From: Micromonospora sp. M71_S20
Lineage (GTDB): Bacteria; Actinomycetota; Actinomycetes; Mycobacteriales; Micromonosporaceae
Reading direction: 5' to 3'
Length of the DNA: 64,000 nucleotides
NCBI RefSeq assembly: GCF_003664255.1
Contig: NZ_RCCV01000001.1
Coordinates: 868,001-932,000 of the forward strand
Under the pieces are notes generated by a model. That model saw only the letters and a list, made by a program, of their open reading frames with translations, made no database searches and was not told where the DNA came from. This document shows positions 26,301 to 35,727 of this stretch, one piece after another (positions within the stretch are counted from its first letter, which is position 1; every line of letters begins with the position of its first letter). Position numbers and translations under genes: made by a program.

Positions 26301-26904
26301 GGCGACCAGCACCGCCGGCCTGGCCCCCGGCAGCTTCCACCAGGCCAGGCTGCGGATCTCCTCGGCCAGCGGACGCCAGCCCGTCCTGGACGTCCCGGTC
26401 ACCCTGGTGGTGCCGCGCACCACCCTGGCGATCGACGCCGGCGCGACGTCGGCCCGGGCCGACGTCGAGGGCCAGACCTGGTCGCCGGACCGGGCCTGGA
26501 CCGCCGGCGGCGCCGGCTACCTCGGCACTTCCAGCCGCCGGACGACCAACACCCCGATCACCGGCACCAACGACCCGGCCCGCTTCGCCAGCCAGCGGGA
26601 GGGGATGTACGAGTACCGCGTCGACGGTCTCGCGGACGGCCACTACACGGTGGAGCTGGACTTCGCCGAGGTCAAGCGGCAGTACCCGGACCGGCGGGTC
26701 TTCGACGTGCTGATCGAGGGCCAGGAGGTGCTGCCGTCGCTGGACGTGGCCGGTGAGGTGGGCAGCTACGCCGCGCTGAGCCGGACGTACACGGTGCGGG
26801 TGATCGACGGCCAGCTCAACGTGCGGTTCGTGACGCACAAGGGCTACAGCGTGCCGATCGTGAACGCGCTGCGCGTCACCGACCGGCCGGACCTGCTGTC
26901 CTGA
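23335..26904 (+). CDS. Large secreted S8 serine protease with nidogen-like and malectin-like domains
   Basis: From GTG 23335 (behind aaaaggag, 10-nt spacing) the product is 1189 aa. A signal peptide (WRTAAVGLAVGLTLPIG) and a propeptide (about 40-160) precede a complete subtilisin domain: D195 in NIDSGVD, H242 in NNHGTH and S412 in LSGTSMASP. Then come two carboxypeptidase-regulatory-like beta domains (about 480-640), a nidogen-like region (STNGVLGFG... FPFWDD), another regulatory-like domain, an ASPM/SPD-2-like Ig region and a C-terminal malectin-like carbohydrate-binding domain (TIAIDAG-like start, DFAEVKRQYP). It probably degrades extracellular protein attached to polysaccharide. An ATG at 23245 would add 30 residues but weakens the signal peptide. 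Confidence 0.94.
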   Translation: MSPRRWRTAAVGLAVGLTLPIGAAAPAAAAPDSADTKVRAVAAKVDRKVTTRLAREGRASYWVFLDSKADLSGAASLRGKTEKAAHVHRTKTAHAERSQAGLRAMLAREGAEFTPFWLVNAIRVTGDAELLGDLAVRADVAEILADDPVEIPKPLPGETVPTTNATEWNIDRINAPRVWNELNVRGEGIVVANIDSGVDVTHPAVAASYRGRNGDGTLDHNYNWFDPADVCPTEAPCDNNNHGTHTMGTMVGSDGANVIGVAPGARWIAAKGCETSGCSRASLLASGQWIVAPTDLNGANPRPDLAPDVVNNSWGSSAYDPWYTEIVSSWVAAGIFPAFSNGNSGPSCNTSGSPGSYTISYSSGAFDVNNAIASFSSRGTGENGDIKPNIAAPGANVRSSVPGGYSALSGTSMASPHTAATVALMWSASPALQGDVAETKRILDDTAIDVDALTCGGTVDDNNVFGEGRLDAHAAVDASPRGALGALGGRVTSGGNPLAGADVTVTGPMTRVTSTGADGSYALDRLMVGSYTVSVSKFGHTTGTTSVTITENQTADADVALEAAPSATLSGTVRTSNGTAGGATVAVLGTPLTATADADGRYRVTVPHGTYDVRFAHTYRCSDEVTRSAQVGADAVLDVTLPDRVDSFGYACGPAGGSFVAGTQLLETLTGDNKSVPVTLPFRVPLYGNSYRQAWVSTNGVLGFGTSSTSRLNTALPNTTNPDLALFPFWDDLYVEEDSGVYTAVTGAAPRRTFVVEWRNVSIFADRSMRLTFSAAIGEDGSITYRYADIDGDGAETGTGASIGLENVDGTVGFEYSYNAQAVADGTAITFRTTRSGVLSGVVTDANDGRPVAGATVTARVGDATATQTTEADGTYLIQAPAGTVEFAIDKQHYEAASGSVAVQAGAAEVRSAALRTARVGTPTSELTVVSGAEQTRSRQITLSNTGVLGTDVTVTELNSDGTPQDIGWLGLSGATVTLGSGGRHTVGVATSTAGLAPGSFHQARLRISSASGRQPVLDVPVTLVVPRTTLAIDAGATSARADVEGQTWSPDRAWTAGGAGYLGTSSRRTTNTPITGTNDPARFASQREGMYEYRVDGLADGHYTVELDFAEVKRQYPDRRVFDVLIEGQEVLPSLDVAGEVGSYAALSRTYTVRVIDGQLNVRFVTHKGYSVPIVNALRVTDRPDLLS

Positions 26905-26922
26905 CGGTCGCACGAGAAACGG

Positions 26923-26946
26923 GGCCCGGCCGGTGACGGCCGGGCC
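26923..26946. terminator. Bidirectional terminator hairpin
   Basis: Perfect 10-bp arms ggcccggccg/cggccgggcc with loop gtga lie between the subtilisin gene and the convergent Uma2 remnant. Confidence 0.8.
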
Positions 26947-26970
26947 TCGCCCGTGTGGACCGCGGGGCGC

Positions 26971-27267
26971 TCAGCCCTCGTCGCGCGCCAGCAGCCCGGC
27001 CCGCCGCGTCGTCAGCGCGGGCAGGTCGACGGAGACCTTCCAGGGCCGCTCGGTGACGAAGAGGTCCTCGGTGTGGGTCAGCACCTCGTACTCGCCGGTG
27101 GGGTCGAGCGTGTATTCCGTCAGGGTCATCCGCTCGTGCAGCGGGTCGACCACCCAGTACGTCCGCACCCCGGCGTGCGCGTAGACCTTCGCCTTGTCCT
27201 TCGGTGGGTCACCGAGGTCGTCGACCGTCCACTCCGACCACTCGGGCAGGATGGGTGCCACGATCAT
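26971..27267 (-). pseudogene. Uma2-family endonuclease with internal deletion
   Basis: The open 98-codon frame (ATG 27267 behind aaggagag) keeps the family's start (MIVAPILPEWSEWTVDDL) and its C-terminal half (KAKVYAHAGVRTYWVVDPLHE, then TERPW and the terminal TRRAGLLAR). The two are joined at about residue 19. Full-length Uma2 (DUF820) proteins are about 190 aa, with a PD-(D/E)XK core ending in a VEVVSP motif; that core is absent. This looks like an in-frame deletion of roughly 90-100 codons and should be catalytically dead. It could still be a small expressed protein. Confidence 0.8.
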
Positions 27268-27333
27268 GACTCTCCTTCCAGGGGCGACATCACCCTAGGC
27301 AAGGATCATGTCACCCGCGGTCGGCGACACACC

Positions 27334-28893
27334 TCAGCGGGGCCGGCCGTCGCCGCCCTTGCCGAGCTTGTTGAAGTCGATCTTCGGCAGCTTGAAGCCC
27401 GGCGGGAGGCCCTGGCCGGCGGTCAGGTCGTTCGGGTCCATGCCCGGCGGGAGCTGCGGCATGCCGCCCGGGAAACCGCCCGGCATCCCGGCGCCCGCCC
27501 CGGCGCGCGGCCGGTTGCCGCCCTTGGTGCCCTTGCGCTTGTTCTTCGGCGACTTGGTCGCCTTGCGCCGGCCGCCGCCCGGCAGGCCCATCATGCCGCC
27601 CATCTGCTTCATCATCTTCTGCGCGTCGGCGAAGCGGTTGAGCAGCTGGTTGACGTCCATCACCGTGACGCCGGAGCCGTTGGCGATACGGGCCCGGCGC
27701 GAGCCGTTGATGATCTTCGGGTTGGTGCGCTCGGCGGGGGTCATCGACCGGATGATCGCGGTGACCCGGTCGAAGTGCTTGTCGTCGACCTCGGCGAGCT
27801 GGTCCTTCATCTGCCCCATGCCCGGCATCATGGCCAGCACGTTGGCGATGGGGCCCATCCGCCGGACCGCGATGAGCTGGTCGAGGAAGTCCTCCAGGGT
27901 GAACTGCTCGCCGCCCATCAGCTTGGCGGTCATCTTCTCCTTCTGATCGGTGTCGAAGGCCTGCTCGGCCTGCTCGATCAGAGTGAGGACGTCGCCCATG
28001 CCGAGGATCCGGCTGGCCATCCGGTCGGGGTGGAAGACGTCGAAGTCCTCCAGCTTCTCGCCGGTGGAGGCGAAGAGGATCGGCTGCCCGGTGACCTCCC
28101 GGACCGACAGCGCGGCGCCGCCGCGGGCGTCGCCGTCGAGCTTGGAGAGGACCACGCCGGTGATGCCCACGCCGTCGCGGAACGCCTCGGCGGTGCGCAC
28201 CGCGTCCTGGCCGACCATCGCGTCGATGACGAAGATGACCTCGTCCGGGTCGACCGCGTCGCGGATGTCGGCGGCCTGCTGCATCATCTCGGCGTCGATG
28301 CCGAGCCGGCCGGCGGTGTCGACGATGACGATGTCCCGGGCGGCCCGCTTCGCGTGCTCGATCGAGGCGCGGGCCACCTGCACCGGGTCGCCGGTGCCGT
28401 TGCCGGGCTCGGGAGCGTACACCTCGACGCCGGCGCGGCCACCGAGCACCTGGAGCTGCCCGACGGCGTTGGGGCGCTGGAGGTCGGCGGCGACCAGCAG
28501 CGGCTGGTGGCCCTGGGCCTTGAGCCAGCGGGCCAGCTTGCCGGCGAGGGTGGTCTTACCGGAGCCCTGGAGGCCGGCGAGCATGATCACCGTCGGCGGC
28601 TGCTTGGCGAACTGGAGCCGCCGCCCCTCGCCGCCGAGGACGTTGATCAGCTCCTCGTTGACGATCTTGATGATCTGCTGCGCCGGGTTGAGCGCCTGGG
28701 AGACCTCGGAGCCGCGCGCCCGCTCCTTGACGTTGGCGATGAAGCCCTTGACCACCGGCAGCGCGACGTCCGCCTCCAGCAGCGCGAGGCGGATCTCGCG
28801 CGCGGTGGCGTCGATGTCGGCGTCGGTGAGCCGACCCTTGCCGCGGAGCTTGGTGAAGATCCCGGACAGGCGGTCACTCAAGGTGTCAAACAC
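27334..28893 (-). CDS. ffh: Signal recognition particle protein Ffh
   Basis: The 519-aa SRP54 GTPase delivers nascent membrane proteins to FtsY. The N domain is followed by the G domain with GLQGSGKTTLAGKLA, DTAGR and SKLDGDARGG, and then a methionine-rich M domain (MMPGMGQMKDQL, MMKQMGGMMGLPGGG) that binds 4.5S RNA and signal sequences. A C-terminal Gly/Pro/Met tail is typical of actinobacteria. The GTG start at 28893 gives MFDTLSDRLSGIFTKLRGKG. It lies after glnD, separated by a hairpin. Confidence 0.98.
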   Translation of the reverse strand: MFDTLSDRLSGIFTKLRGKGRLTDADIDATAREIRLALLEADVALPVVKGFIANVKERARGSEVSQALNPAQQIIKIVNEELINVLGGEGRRLQFAKQPPTVIMLAGLQGSGKTTLAGKLARWLKAQGHQPLLVAADLQRPNAVGQLQVLGGRAGVEVYAPEPGNGTGDPVQVARASIEHAKRAARDIVIVDTAGRLGIDAEMMQQAADIRDAVDPDEVIFVIDAMVGQDAVRTAEAFRDGVGITGVVLSKLDGDARGGAALSVREVTGQPILFASTGEKLEDFDVFHPDRMASRILGMGDVLTLIEQAEQAFDTDQKEKMTAKLMGGEQFTLEDFLDQLIAVRRMGPIANVLAMMPGMGQMKDQLAEVDDKHFDRVTAIIRSMTPAERTNPKIINGSRRARIANGSGVTVMDVNQLLNRFADAQKMMKQMGGMMGLPGGGRRKATKSPKNKRKGTKGGNRPRAGAGAGMPGGFPGGMPQLPPGMDPNDLTAGQGLPPGFKLPKIDFNKLGKGGDGRPR

Positions 28894-28997
28894 GCGAACA
28901 TCCCGTTTGTCAGTGTTCCGGCGGGCACATCGGCGACCGGGCGAGGTGTCCGGCCACCGCTAGGGTAGCCGGCCGGGCCGCGGGGCCGCTCCGGGCC

Positions 28998-29033
28998 GGG
29001 CACAGCCGGGCGCGGAACGGCGCCGCTGTGCCC
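28998..29033 (-). terminator. Hairpin between glnD and ffh
   Basis: Outer 9-bp arms gggcacagc/gctgtgccc enclose an inner ggcgc/gcgcc stem. It lies 40-75 bp past the glnD stop and ahead of ffh; it may end the nitrogen operon. TACCCT at about 28961-28966 on the minus strand could then serve as an ffh -10. Confidence 0.65.
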
Positions 29034-29073
29034 GCGCACGCCGAGGGTCGGCGGACCGGCAGGAGGCAACTCC

Positions 29074-31503
29074 TCACACCGCGGCCAGCACCGCCGCCTC
29101 CAGGCGGGCCCGGGTGGCGTCGTCCGGCCAGCCGCCGACGAGGTAGAAGGCGTCGACCACGTCCCCGCCCAGCGTCGAGATGCGGGCCGCCCGCACCTGG
29201 GCGCCGGCCTCGTCGAGGGCGCAGGCGACCCGGTAGAGCAGGCCCGCCGCGTCGGCGGCGCGCAACTCCAGCAGCACGGCGTCGGTGGCCGCCTCGCGGT
29301 GCCAGACCACCCGTGGCGCGGCCCCGCCGGACCGCGCCGCGAGCGCCCGGCCGCGCAGCCGCTGGGTGACCGAGACGTCGCCGTTCACCGCGCGGCGCAG
29401 GTCCGCGCCGAGGGTGATCGGGTCGGGCGCGAGCCCGTACCGGGGCTGCACCCGGCACTCGACCAGGGCCCGGCCGTCGACGGTGGAGGCGTCGGCGGAG
29501 AGCACCTCCAGCCGGTGCAACGCCAGGCAGCCGGCCACCGTCGCGAGCAGGCCGCGCCGGTCCGCCGCGGCCACGGCCACCCGCTCCCCCGTCAGGTGTA
29601 CGACCGGCAGGGGCCCCGCCAACAGGGCCGGATCGGGGGCGGGTGGGGCGGGCAGCGCGCCCGTGTCCAGCGCGGTCCGCACCCGGGTGACCAGCTCGGC
29701 GACCAGCCGGCCCTTCCAGTCCGACCAGGCGGCCGGCCCGGTGGCGGCGGCGTCGGCCCGCACCAGGGCGTGCAGCAGGTCCAGCGTGGTCGGGTCGCCG
29801 ACCCGCTCGGCCACCCCGGCGATGGTGACCGGGTCGGCGAGGTCCCGCCGGGTGGCCACGTCGGGCAGGAGCAGGTGCAGCCGGACCAGCGTGCCGATCA
29901 GCGCCACCTCCGGCGCGGGCAGGCCGATCCGGGCGGCCACCGCCTCGGCCAGCGGCGCCCCGACGGTACTGTGGTCGCCGGGGAGCCCCTTGCCGACGTC
30001 GTGCAGGAGGGCGCCGAGCAGCAGCAGGTCGGGGCGGTCCACGTCGCGGGTGTGCCGGCCGGCCTCGTAGGCGGTCTGCACGAGGTGCCGGTCGAGGGTG
30101 AACCGGTGCACCGGGTTGTGCTGCGGGAGGCTGCGCAGCCGGGTCCACTCGGGCAGCCAGCCCTCGATCAGCCCGTACCGGTCGCAGGTCTCCCAGGCCG
30201 GCACCAGGCCGGGACCGGCGCCGAGCAGGGTGATCAGCGCGGCCCGGGCCTCGGCCGGCCACGGCGCCGGCAGCGGCGGGCAGTACGCGGCCAGCCACTC
30301 GCAGGTGGCCCGGGCGATCGGCAGCCGGGTGACGGCCGCGGCGGCGGCCACCCGCAGCGACAGGCTCGGGTCGGGGCGCGCCCCGATCGCGGTGCGGGCC
30401 AGCACCAGTTCGCCGTCGTGCTCGACGACGTCCCGGGCGACCGGTCGGCGCAGCGGACGCCCGTCGGCGCCCCGGCGGCGGCCCGAGCGGAGCCGGTCGG
30501 CGGCGCGGAAGGCGTCGTCGAGGGCGTGGCTGACGGTCCGGGCGTCCCCGGCGACCCGGCGCAGCAGCGCGTCGCCGTCGCCGACGGTCCCGGGGGCGGC
30601 TGCGGCCCGCCGCGCGCCGACGGCCGCGCCCGTCGAGGGCTGCGGGACGTCTCCCGCACGCGACGAGGGCTGCGCGACGTCTGCCGCACGCGACGAGGGC
30701 TGCGGGACGTCTGCCGCGCCCGACGGGAGGTGCCGGAGCCCGAGCAGCGCGGCGACCCCGTCGCGTTCCTGGGCGACCAGCCGGTCGACCCGGCGGCCGA
30801 CCTGCCGGTGCAGCGCGTCGCGGGTGTCCAGCAGCCGCAGGTGCGCGGCGCGGACGGCGGGGCGCAGCGCGTCGGTGATGCCGGCGGTGGCGATCGCCCG
30901 CAGGATGCCGACGTCGCGCAGCCCGCCGGCCGCCTCCTTGAGGTCGCCCTCCAGCAGGAACGCCAGCTCGCCGTGGGCGGCCCAGCGGGCGGCGGTGATC
31001 TCGCGGAGCGCCGGGAGCTGCCGCACGGCGGTACGCCGCCAGTGGTCGGCGGCGGTGCGGGCGAGCGTGTCCGCGAGCGCGGCGTCCCCGGCGACCAGCC
31101 GCGCGTCGAGCAGCCCGAGGGCCACCTTCACGTCGTCCTGGGCGACGGAGAGCGCCTCGGGGACGGTCCGTACGGAGTGGTCCAGCCGCAGTCCGGCGTC
31201 CCACACCGGGTACCAGACCGAGGCGGCCAGTTCGTCCACGCCGGGCACCCCGGCGTGCAGCAGGACGAGGTCGAGGTCGCCGTGCGGCGCGCACTGCCGG
31301 CGGCCCAGCCCGCCGACGGCGATCAGCGCCACCCCGGGCCGCCGCGGCAGCAGCCCGCGCAGCCACCGGTCGTACGCGTCGGCCCGCGCGGCCCGCGCCG
31401 GTTCCCCGACGCCGCCGTTGACGCCGACGACCTCGTCGACCAGGAGTCCGGCGGCACCGTCGCCGGTGCGTCCCGACGCGTTCTTCCTGGTCGACGAGGT
31501 CAT
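29074..31503 (-). CDS. glnD: Bifunctional PII-modifying nucleotidyltransferase GlnD
   Basis: GlnD modifies and demodifies PII (GlnB) in response to nitrogen status; in actinobacteria it is an adenylyltransferase. The 809-aa protein has the nucleotidyltransferase domain (GGLGRRQCAPHGDLDLVLLH), a PII-UTase helical region, an HD domain (LLLGALLHDVGKG, then HST) and two C-terminal ACT domains that sense glutamine. Residues about 261-290 are three ten-residue repeats (ADVPQPSSRA) encoded by a 30-bp tandem repeat. It lies 16 bp after glnB. Confidence 0.97.
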   Translation of the reverse strand: MTSSTRKNASGRTGDGAAGLLVDEVVGVNGGVGEPARAARADAYDRWLRGLLPRRPGVALIAVGGLGRRQCAPHGDLDLVLLHAGVPGVDELAASVWYPVWDAGLRLDHSVRTVPEALSVAQDDVKVALGLLDARLVAGDAALADTLARTAADHWRRTAVRQLPALREITAARWAAHGELAFLLEGDLKEAAGGLRDVGILRAIATAGITDALRPAVRAAHLRLLDTRDALHRQVGRRVDRLVAQERDGVAALLGLRHLPSGAADVPQPSSRAADVAQPSSRAGDVPQPSTGAAVGARRAAAAPGTVGDGDALLRRVAGDARTVSHALDDAFRAADRLRSGRRRGADGRPLRRPVARDVVEHDGELVLARTAIGARPDPSLSLRVAAAAAVTRLPIARATCEWLAAYCPPLPAPWPAEARAALITLLGAGPGLVPAWETCDRYGLIEGWLPEWTRLRSLPQHNPVHRFTLDRHLVQTAYEAGRHTRDVDRPDLLLLGALLHDVGKGLPGDHSTVGAPLAEAVAARIGLPAPEVALIGTLVRLHLLLPDVATRRDLADPVTIAGVAERVGDPTTLDLLHALVRADAAATGPAAWSDWKGRLVAELVTRVRTALDTGALPAPPAPDPALLAGPLPVVHLTGERVAVAAADRRGLLATVAGCLALHRLEVLSADASTVDGRALVECRVQPRYGLAPDPITLGADLRRAVNGDVSVTQRLRGRALAARSGGAAPRVVWHREAATDAVLLELRAADAAGLLYRVACALDEAGAQVRAARISTLGGDVVDAFYLVGGWPDDATRARLEAAVLAAV
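30635..30724 (-). repeat. Three 30-bp tandem repeats inside glnD
   Basis: Units lie at 30635-30664, 30665-30694 and 30695-30724 (plus strand gagggctgcgggacgtct...), over 85% identical to one another. Each adds ten residues in frame between the nucleotidyltransferase and central regions. Confidence 0.93.
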
Positions 31504-31519
31504 GTCGGTGGGTGGCCGG

Positions 31520-33326
<1,807 letters not shown>

Positions 33327-33416
33327 GCTGGCCTCCTAAAGGTGAAGTTCCCTCCTTCACGGCTTCCGGGGCAGCGTCGCCCGTACGCCGGATGGGCGGA
33401 AGCCTGCTCGCCTCCT

Positions 33417-33476
33417 GTTTCCCCCAGCGTCACCCGTCGATTTCCGGATGGTGACGGGTTGTTTCGGACGTGTGAA
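33417..33476 (-). promoter_or_regulatory. GlnR operator (multi-half-site) of amtB
   Basis: Read on the minus strand from 33476 down: TTCAC-N6-GAAAC-N5-GTCAC-N6-GAAAT-N6-GTGAC-N7-GAAAC. This matches the Streptomyces GlnR box (gTnAC-n6-GaAAC repeated), with three a/b half-site pairs. Plus-strand positions: gtgaa 33472-33476, gtttc 33461-33465, gtgac 33451-33455, atttc 33440-33444, gtcac 33429-33433, gtttc 33417-33421. It lies about 90 bp before the amtB start codon. Confidence 0.85.
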
Positions 33477-33518
33477 GAGAACCTCACCGCCGGCCGGCGC
33501 GGCCGACGGCACGACCGC

Positions 33519-34382
33519 TCAGCGCAGCGCGTACTCCAGGGCGTTGCGCTCGTAGTCGAGCAGCCGCAGGTCCCGCATCGGCCGGCGCAGGTGCCCCTTG
33601 TGCACGATCCGGACGAAGGCCGGCTCGCCGGCGGCGGCCATCCGGCGGATGCCCTCCACGTGGTCCACGATCCGCTTGCGGATGGTCCGGATCAGCCGGT
33701 GCCGGTCCCGGGGGATCAGCCCGTACGCGTCGGCGAACAGGCGCAGCCGGCGCGGCCGGTCGGGGTGCTTCCAGCCGAGCGTGATCGAGTCCCGGTCGGA
33801 GAAGATCGGCACCCAGGTCCAGGCCGCGTACGCCACGTCGTAGATCCGGGCGCCGGGCGAGGCGAGGTCGAAGTCGATCAGCCCGAGGGTGCCGTCGGGC
33901 CGCCAGATCACGTTGTGCGGGGCGGCGTCGTGGTGACAGATCACCTCGGTGTCCGGCGGCGGCGGGCCGAACGAGCGCCACACCGCACCCGGCGGCGGGA
34001 CGAAGCCGTACTGGGCGTCGTGGAACATCCGCAGCATGGTGGCGACGGTCACCAGCGCCTCGTCGGTGACCCAGTGCGGGGCCAGCGGGTACTCCCCGCA
34101 CTCCCCCTCCAGGTACGACAGGACCTCCCGGTTGCGCTCGTCCATCCCGAGCGCGCGGGGGGCGCCGGTGAACCCGACGTACTCCAGGTGGCGCAGCAGG
34201 GCGTGCACCGAGGGCGTCCACGGCCCGGCGTTGCGCCGGACCGTGTCGCCGACCCGGACGACGGTGCTGACGTTCCCGCCGTGCAGCGGGATCTCCTGCG
34301 AAGTCACGTACGGTCTCCCGAGGCCCGTCGACGGGTGGCTGGGGTCGCGCCACCCGGCGTAGGCGCGATCGTCGGTCGTCAC
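33519..34382 (-). CDS. Aminoglycoside-phosphotransferase-family kinase
   Basis: The 287-aa protein has a kinase-like fold. The nucleotide-lobe motif GGNVSTVVRVGDTVRR precedes the catalytic loop CHHDAAPHNVIW (HxDxxxxN) and the metal-binding IDFD. This superfamily covers aminoglycoside, choline and homoserine kinases; nothing marks this one as a resistance enzyme. The GTG start is 8 bp after ftsY, so it is probably cotranscribed with it. A later in-frame start is possible. Confidence 0.9.
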   Translation of the reverse strand: MTTDDRAYAGWRDPSHPSTGLGRPYVTSQEIPLHGGNVSTVVRVGDTVRRNAGPWTPSVHALLRHLEYVGFTGAPRALGMDERNREVLSYLEGECGEYPLAPHWVTDEALVTVATMLRMFHDAQYGFVPPPGAVWRSFGPPPPDTEVICHHDAAPHNVIWRPDGTLGLIDFDLASPGARIYDVAYAAWTWVPIFSDRDSITLGWKHPDRPRRLRLFADAYGLIPRDRHRLIRTIRKRIVDHVEGIRRMAAAGEPAFVRIVHKGHLRRPMRDLRLLDYERNALEYALR

Positions 34383-34389
34383 TGCGAGG

Positions 34390-35577
34390 TTACGCGTCCC
34401 GGGCGAGCGGCTCGGTACCGAGCAGCGCGTCGACGAACTGGGCGGGGTCGAACGGGGCCAGGTCGTCCTTGCCCTCGCCGAGCCCGACCAGCTTGACCGG
34501 GATGCCCAGCTTGCGCTGCACGGCGATCACGATGCCGCCCTTGGCGGTGCCGTCGAGCTTGCTGAGCACGACACCGGTCACGTTGACCACCTCGGTGAAG
34601 ACCCGGGCCTGCTCCAGCCCGTTCTGCCCGGTGGTGGCGTCGAGGATGAGCAGTGTCTCGTCGATCGGGCCGTGCTTCTCCACGACCCGCTTGACCTTGC
34701 CCAGCTCGTCCATCAGGCCGATCTTGTTCTGGAGGCGGCCGGCGGTGTCGATCAGCACGGTGTCGACGCCGGTGTCGATGCCCCGCTTGACGGCGTCGAA
34801 GGCCACGCTGGCCGGGTCGGCCGCCTCGGGCCCGCGCACGGTCTCCGCGCCGACCCGCCCGCCCCAGGTCTCCAGCTGGTCGGCGGCGGCGGCCCGGAAG
34901 GTGTCGGCGGCGCCGAGCAGCACGCTGCGGCCGTCGGCGACGAGCACCCGGGCGATCTTGCCGCAGGTGGTGGTCTTGCCCGCGCCGTTGACGCCGACGA
35001 CCAGCACGACCGCCGGCACGCCCTCCTTGGGCGCGGTCCGCAGGGACCGGTCCAGGGTCGGGTCGAGCGCGTTGACCAGCTCGGCGGCGAGCAGGGCACG
35101 CAGCTCGCCCGCGGACCGGGTGCCGAGGACCCGGGTCCGCTCGCGCAGCCGGTCGACGATCTCCCGGGTGGCGTCGATGCCGACGTCGGCGGTGATCAGA
35201 CTGTCCTCGATCTCCTCCCAGGCGTCCTCGTCGAGGTGGTCGCGGCTGAGCAGGCCGAGCAGGCCCTTGCCGAAGGCGTTCTGCGAGCGGGACAGCCGCG
35301 AGCGCAGCCGGACCAGCCGCCCGGCGGTCGGCTCGGGGACCTCCAGCACCGGGGCCGGCGCCTCCACGACCGGCGGTTCCACCAGGATTCCGGTGGACAA
35401 CTCGGCCTCCGGCGCCTCCACCGGCGGGCCGGCGAGGTCCTCCTCGGCCCGGGTCTCGACCTCCGTCTTCGGCAGCGGCGGCTCCGGTCGCCGGCGCAGC
35501 CGCGGCACGACCAGCCCGATGCCGCCAAGGATCAGCACGCCGAGCAGGGCGAGCGCGATGAGGAGGTATTCGGTCAT
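34390..35577 (-). CDS. ftsY: Signal recognition particle receptor FtsY
   Basis: The 395-aa SRP receptor GTPase pairs with Ffh at the membrane. It has an N-terminal transmembrane segment (YLLIALALLGVLILGGIGLVV), an acidic linker, the NG domain with GVNGAGKTTTCGKIA, DTAGRLQNK and SKLDGTAKGG, and a typical LGEGKDDLAPFD end. The transmembrane start is an actinobacterial feature replacing the amphipathic anchor of E. coli. ffh lies about 6 kb away on the same strand. Confidence 0.98.
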   Translation of the reverse strand: MTEYLLIALALLGVLILGGIGLVVPRLRRRPEPPLPKTEVETRAEEDLAGPPVEAPEAELSTGILVEPPVVEAPAPVLEVPEPTAGRLVRLRSRLSRSQNAFGKGLLGLLSRDHLDEDAWEEIEDSLITADVGIDATREIVDRLRERTRVLGTRSAGELRALLAAELVNALDPTLDRSLRTAPKEGVPAVVLVVGVNGAGKTTTCGKIARVLVADGRSVLLGAADTFRAAAADQLETWGGRVGAETVRGPEAADPASVAFDAVKRGIDTGVDTVLIDTAGRLQNKIGLMDELGKVKRVVEKHGPIDETLLILDATTGQNGLEQARVFTEVVNVTGVVLSKLDGTAKGGIVIAVQRKLGIPVKLVGLGEGKDDLAPFDPAQFVDALLGTEPLARDA

Positions 35578-35727
35578 GCCGGAATCCTGTCAGATGCCGG
35601 CGAAGCTGTCCCAGCCACCGCTCCCGACCGGGCCCAGGGAGGCCGGCGGTAGGCTCCGTCACAGCCAGCAGTGGTGCGACCGCCGGCCGGGTAGTAAAGA
35701 TGAAGTCCGCTCATCTGGAGGTCGACC

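Noticed and set aside
26953..28968. Long plus-strand frame antisense to ffh
   Set aside because: Its composition (Leu/Val/Gly/Asp) mirrors the codon bias of ffh on the opposite strand; it has no domain or ribosome-binding site.
28878..29069. Short MFACLTP ORF at the ffh start
   Set aside because: It overlaps the ffh start out of frame and terminates inside ffh, with no coupling or conservation evidence.
33519..34382. Antibiotic-resistance reading of the APH-like kinase
   Set aside because: The motif set is shared by many housekeeping kinases, it sits in the ftsY transcript and nothing points to a drug substrate.
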